Shown here piece by piece: positions 60,397 through 64,000 of a stretch of DNA of 64,000 bases; the first letter of the stretch is position 1, and the number at the start of each line of letters is the position of its first letter. The position numbers and the translations under genes are program-made. Source of the stretch: Nocardia albiluteola (GTDB taxonomy: Bacteria > Actinomycetota > Actinomycetes > Mycobacteriales > Mycobacteriaceae); NCBI RefSeq assembly GCF_018860155.1, contig NZ_JAHKNI010000014.1, positions 62,001-126,000 on the forward strand, read 5' to 3'. Under the pieces are notes generated by a model. That model saw nothing but the letters and a program-made list of their open reading frames with translations. It searched no databases and was not told where the DNA came from.

Positions 60397-60407
60397 AGAT
60401 TGGATCG

Positions 60408-60992
60408 ATGCCCGAGCCATCACCCCCCGTGCGCCGTACCGGCGGCCGCAGCGCGCGAGTCCGCGGCGCGGTCGTCGAGTCCGCGTTGCACGTGCTGTTC
60501 GAGCTGGGCCCGGACCAGTTCACCGTCGCGGAGGTGGCCGCGCGCGCCGGCGTCCACGAGACGTCGATCTACCGCCGCTGGCGCACCCGGGAGAACCTGA
60601 TCGTCGACGCCATGCTCGCGAACACCGGCGAGATGATCCCGACGCCCGACACCGGTTCGGTCCGTGGCGATCTCACCGCGCTGGTCCGCGCCCTCGCGGC
60701 ATTCCTGGCGCAGCCGGCCGGGGAGACCTTCGTGCGCGCGGCGGCGATGACGGTCGACGACTCCGACGTCGCCGAGGCCCGGCGCACGTTCTGGCAATCG
60801 CGCCTGCACCTCGCCACGGCCATCGTCGAACGGGGAATCGAGCGGGGAGAACTACCCCCGGACACCGATGCGGGCCTATTGCTGGAAACCGTTGTGGCGC
60901 CGCTGTATCTGCGGATCCTGCTCACGCACGAACCGATCGATGGGACGTTTCCGGAGCGAGTGGTGGACCTGGTCTGCGGACCCGCCAACTAG
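60408..60992 (+). CDS. TetR family regulator
   Basis: 194-aa protein with a helix-turn-helix (DQFTVAEVAARAGVHETSIYRRW) and a helical effector domain. ATG 60408 follows TAGATT by six bases: a leaderless message whose -10 overlaps the perfect operator, so autoregulation is likely. Probably also represses the divergent hydrolase. Its 3' end overlaps a Sel1-like remnant on the other strand. Confidence 0.9.
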   Translation: MPEPSPPVRRTGGRSARVRGAVVESALHVLFELGPDQFTVAEVAARAGVHETSIYRRWRTRENLIVDAMLANTGEMIPTPDTGSVRGDLTALVRALAAFLAQPAGETFVRAAAMTVDDSDVAEARRTFWQSRLHLATAIVERGIERGELPPDTDAGLLLETVVAPLYLRILLTHEPIDGTFPERVVDLVCGPAN

Positions 60993-61172
60993 ACAACGTA
61001 GAGCGTGCATCCCCTCGACGTGGCCGAGTTCGGCAGCAAGGGTGTACCACTCCTCGGCGCGCACGAACTCGCCTCGGAATTCGAGTAATCCGCCGAGCCA
61101 GGTCATGAGATCGAGGCCACGAAACCCTGACCGAGCCTTGCCCACCGGACGACTCGGCGACATTGCCCGCAA
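60987..61172 (-). pseudogene. Sel1/TPR-like repeat remnant
   Basis: On the minus strand a frame encodes LGGLLEFRGEFVRAEEWYTLAAELGHVEGMHALRCLV, a good Sel1/TPR-like repeat (AEEWYTLAAELGHVEGM). It has no convincing start or stop and runs into the antisense of the TetR gene, so it is a fragment of a lost gene. A chance match is possible. Confidence 0.4.
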
Positions 61173-61252
61173 CAGCCCGTCACGCTATTCTCACTTCGAC
61201 AGTGAACGACTGTGCACCGAGCTTCTCCGAGTCGATCGAGGTGTGGACGATC

Positions 61253-61540
61253 ATGCGCAAACGGCAGACCGCGGAGCCGCGTACCGCTTCGGACGTGATT
61301 CGCCGCTACTCCCGGACCCTGGAGGCCGAGGCCGCATGGGTGGAGGAACTCGCCCGGGAGGTGCGCGCCACCTCCGCCGACCACACCCGCCGGGCGCATC
61401 GCTCGATGCGGGAGGCGATGCAGGACACGGACGTCGAGCTCCGCGGCCTGGTCGCGGAGATCGCGGCCCTGACCCGAGGCGCGCTCCGGGCCCGATCGGC
61501 AGAGCGCACGCAGCACAGGCGGCGTCGGATCTGGAAGTAA
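61253..61540 (+). CDS. small basic coiled-coil protein
   Basis: 95-aa Arg-rich helical protein (RTLEAEAAWVEELAREVR, RRAHRSMREAMQDTDVELRGLV), likely a coiled coil. Start uncertain: ATG 61253 has GAGGTG 12 bases upstream; GTG 61241 or GTG 61201 are possible. No family recognised. The strong heptad pattern supports a real protein. Confidence 0.5.
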   Translation: MRKRQTAEPRTASDVIRRYSRTLEAEAAWVEELAREVRATSADHTRRAHRSMREAMQDTDVELRGLVAEIAALTRGALRARSAERTQHRRRRIWK

Positions 61541-61742
61541 CCGGTCTCGGGCCGCAATCGAGTGCACAGGCATTCACCCCACCGGGTTGAGGCACCGCAT
61601 CGGTTCGCCCGGTATCTCGGCCGGCTCACGGTCGGGATGGTAGAGCCGCTGCTCATACCCGGCCACCGCTGACTGGTTTCGCCACCGCCCGCGACCGGGG
61701 TCGGCCCCACACTGCCCGAGCACACAAACCGACCATTGCGCC

Positions 61743-61756
61743 GTGACCCACGTCAC
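61743..61756. promoter_or_regulatory. CRP-like site upstream of fadD
   Basis: GTGA-CCCACG-TCAC, matching the GTGA-N6-TCAC core of CRP-family (CRP/GlxR) sites, 45 bp before the acyl-CoA ligase start. The flanking TGT/ACA positions are not conserved, so moderate support only. Confidence 0.35.
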
Positions 61757-61800
61757 TCTTACTCTCTCAAGAGAATCATCATTAGGTTGGAGAGAACGCG

Positions 61801-63348
<1,548 letters not shown>

Positions 63349-63414
63349 GGAATCCGCCGTTTGCTCCCCAGATGTGAATCGACACTAGTTTCCGAGCATG
63401 GAGGGACGGGTGGA

Positions 63415-64000
63415 TGACGGCGACCAGTGAGCGCCCGGCGCGCGGGACGCGCCCGGCCAACCGGCGCGAGCTGATCGTCGCGGCGGCGGGCCCGCTGTTC
63501 TACCGGGACGGCTACGCGGGCACCAGCATGAGCGGCATCGCCGAGGCCGTCGCCATGGGCCCGTCCGCGCTGTACCGGCACTTCCGGTCCAAGCAGAAGG
63601 TGCTCGACGCCGTCGTGCTCGGCTCCATCGACCGGGTGCACGAGCAGCTGGCCACCGCGACGGGCGCCGACCTGGCCGCCGCCGCGGCGCGCGCCACCGT
63701 GCGCGACCGCAACCTGGGGGTGATCTGGCATCGCGAGGCCCGCTACCTCACCCCCGAGGATCGCCGGGCCGCCGCGCAGCGGATCGGCCGGGTACTGGCC
63801 GACCTCGCCGCGCTGATCCGGGTGCGACGTCCTGGATCGAGCCCCGCGGACGCGGAGTTCCTGGCCGCCTGCGTGCTGGGCATCATGACCGGCCTCTCGT
63901 TCCAGCGCATCCAGATGCCCGATGATCGCCTGACCCGTCTGATGGAGCGGTTGATGCTCGCCGCACTCGACTGTGAGCTGCCCGCGCCCGCGCCGACCGC
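63415..64000 (+). CDS. TetR family regulator (3' partial)
   Basis: 195 codons to the window end without stop. Helix-turn-helix at ~residues 20-65 (YAGTSMSGIAEAVAMGPSALYRHFRSKQKVLDAV). ATG 63415 has GGAGGG upstream. It follows the acyl-CoA ligase gene at 66 bp and may regulate it. The C-terminus lies outside the window. Confidence 0.88.

Overview
The window is GC-rich chromosomal DNA from a mycolic-acid actinomycete, most likely Nocardia or a close relative. Four things support this. The block dinF-nrnA-rbfA-ylxP-infB-ylxR-nusA-rimP, two small genes and proS follows the order known from Mycobacterium tuberculosis (Rv2836c to Rv2845c, apart from ylxP). There is a cyclopropane/mycolic-acid methyltransferase. 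There are WXG100 (ESX) proteins. There are also an F420-type LLM oxidoreductase and a mycothiol-type DinB-like protein. No rRNA, canonical tRNA, insertion sequence or CRISPR array was seen.

Layout. 1-2.9 kb: ESX-type accessory genes (a large secreted protein with a lysozyme-like C-terminus, a membrane protein, a WXG100 pair). 2.9-15 kb: MATE exporter and the translation/transcription housekeeping block on the minus strand, then proS. 15.0-15.2 kb: seven exact 33-bp tandem repeats between divergent proS and yaaA. 16.2-21.3 kb: a membrane-anchored binding-protein fusion, a CqsA-like autoinducer synthase, an unrecognised 243-aa protein, two tandem RNAs that each contain a circularly permuted tRNA-like module, and an ankyrin protein. 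21-26.8 kb: deaminase, SMP-30-like protein, epoxide hydrolase with a WYL regulator, small unknown genes. 26.8-34 kb: lipid-type operon (SDR, saccharopine-dehydrogenase-like, acyl-CoA ligase) under a TetR with three phased operators, then VOC, pirin, and a MarR/SDR divergent pair. 34-41.6 kb: TetR/P450, LysR/serine-threonine dehydratase, MFS, zinc-finger/DinB fusion, LLM oxidoreductase. 41.6-46.3 kb: DUF3311/sodium-solute symporter, DHA2 exporter with TetR and five operator repeats. 46.4-50 kb: a lower-GC DUF234-type ATPase and a SARP regulator. 50-64 kb: haloacetate-dehalogenase-like hydrolase, DUF885 peptidase-like protein, mycolate methyltransferase, a thiolase/DUF35 pair behind a KstR-like site, a degenerate EF-G-like G domain, duplicated SGNH hydrolases, TetR/hydrolase pair, acyl-CoA ligase and a final partial TetR.

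Most accessory genes sit in divergent regulator-target pairs with visible palindromic operators, and several genes appear leaderless (TANNNT about 6-8 nt before the start codon). The most unusual region is 19.75-20.9 kb. There a conserved-looking protein gene is followed by two tRNA-mimicking RNAs resembling the effector module of bacterial Y RNAs (YrlA type), then a strong terminator, with no Ro60 gene anywhere in the window.
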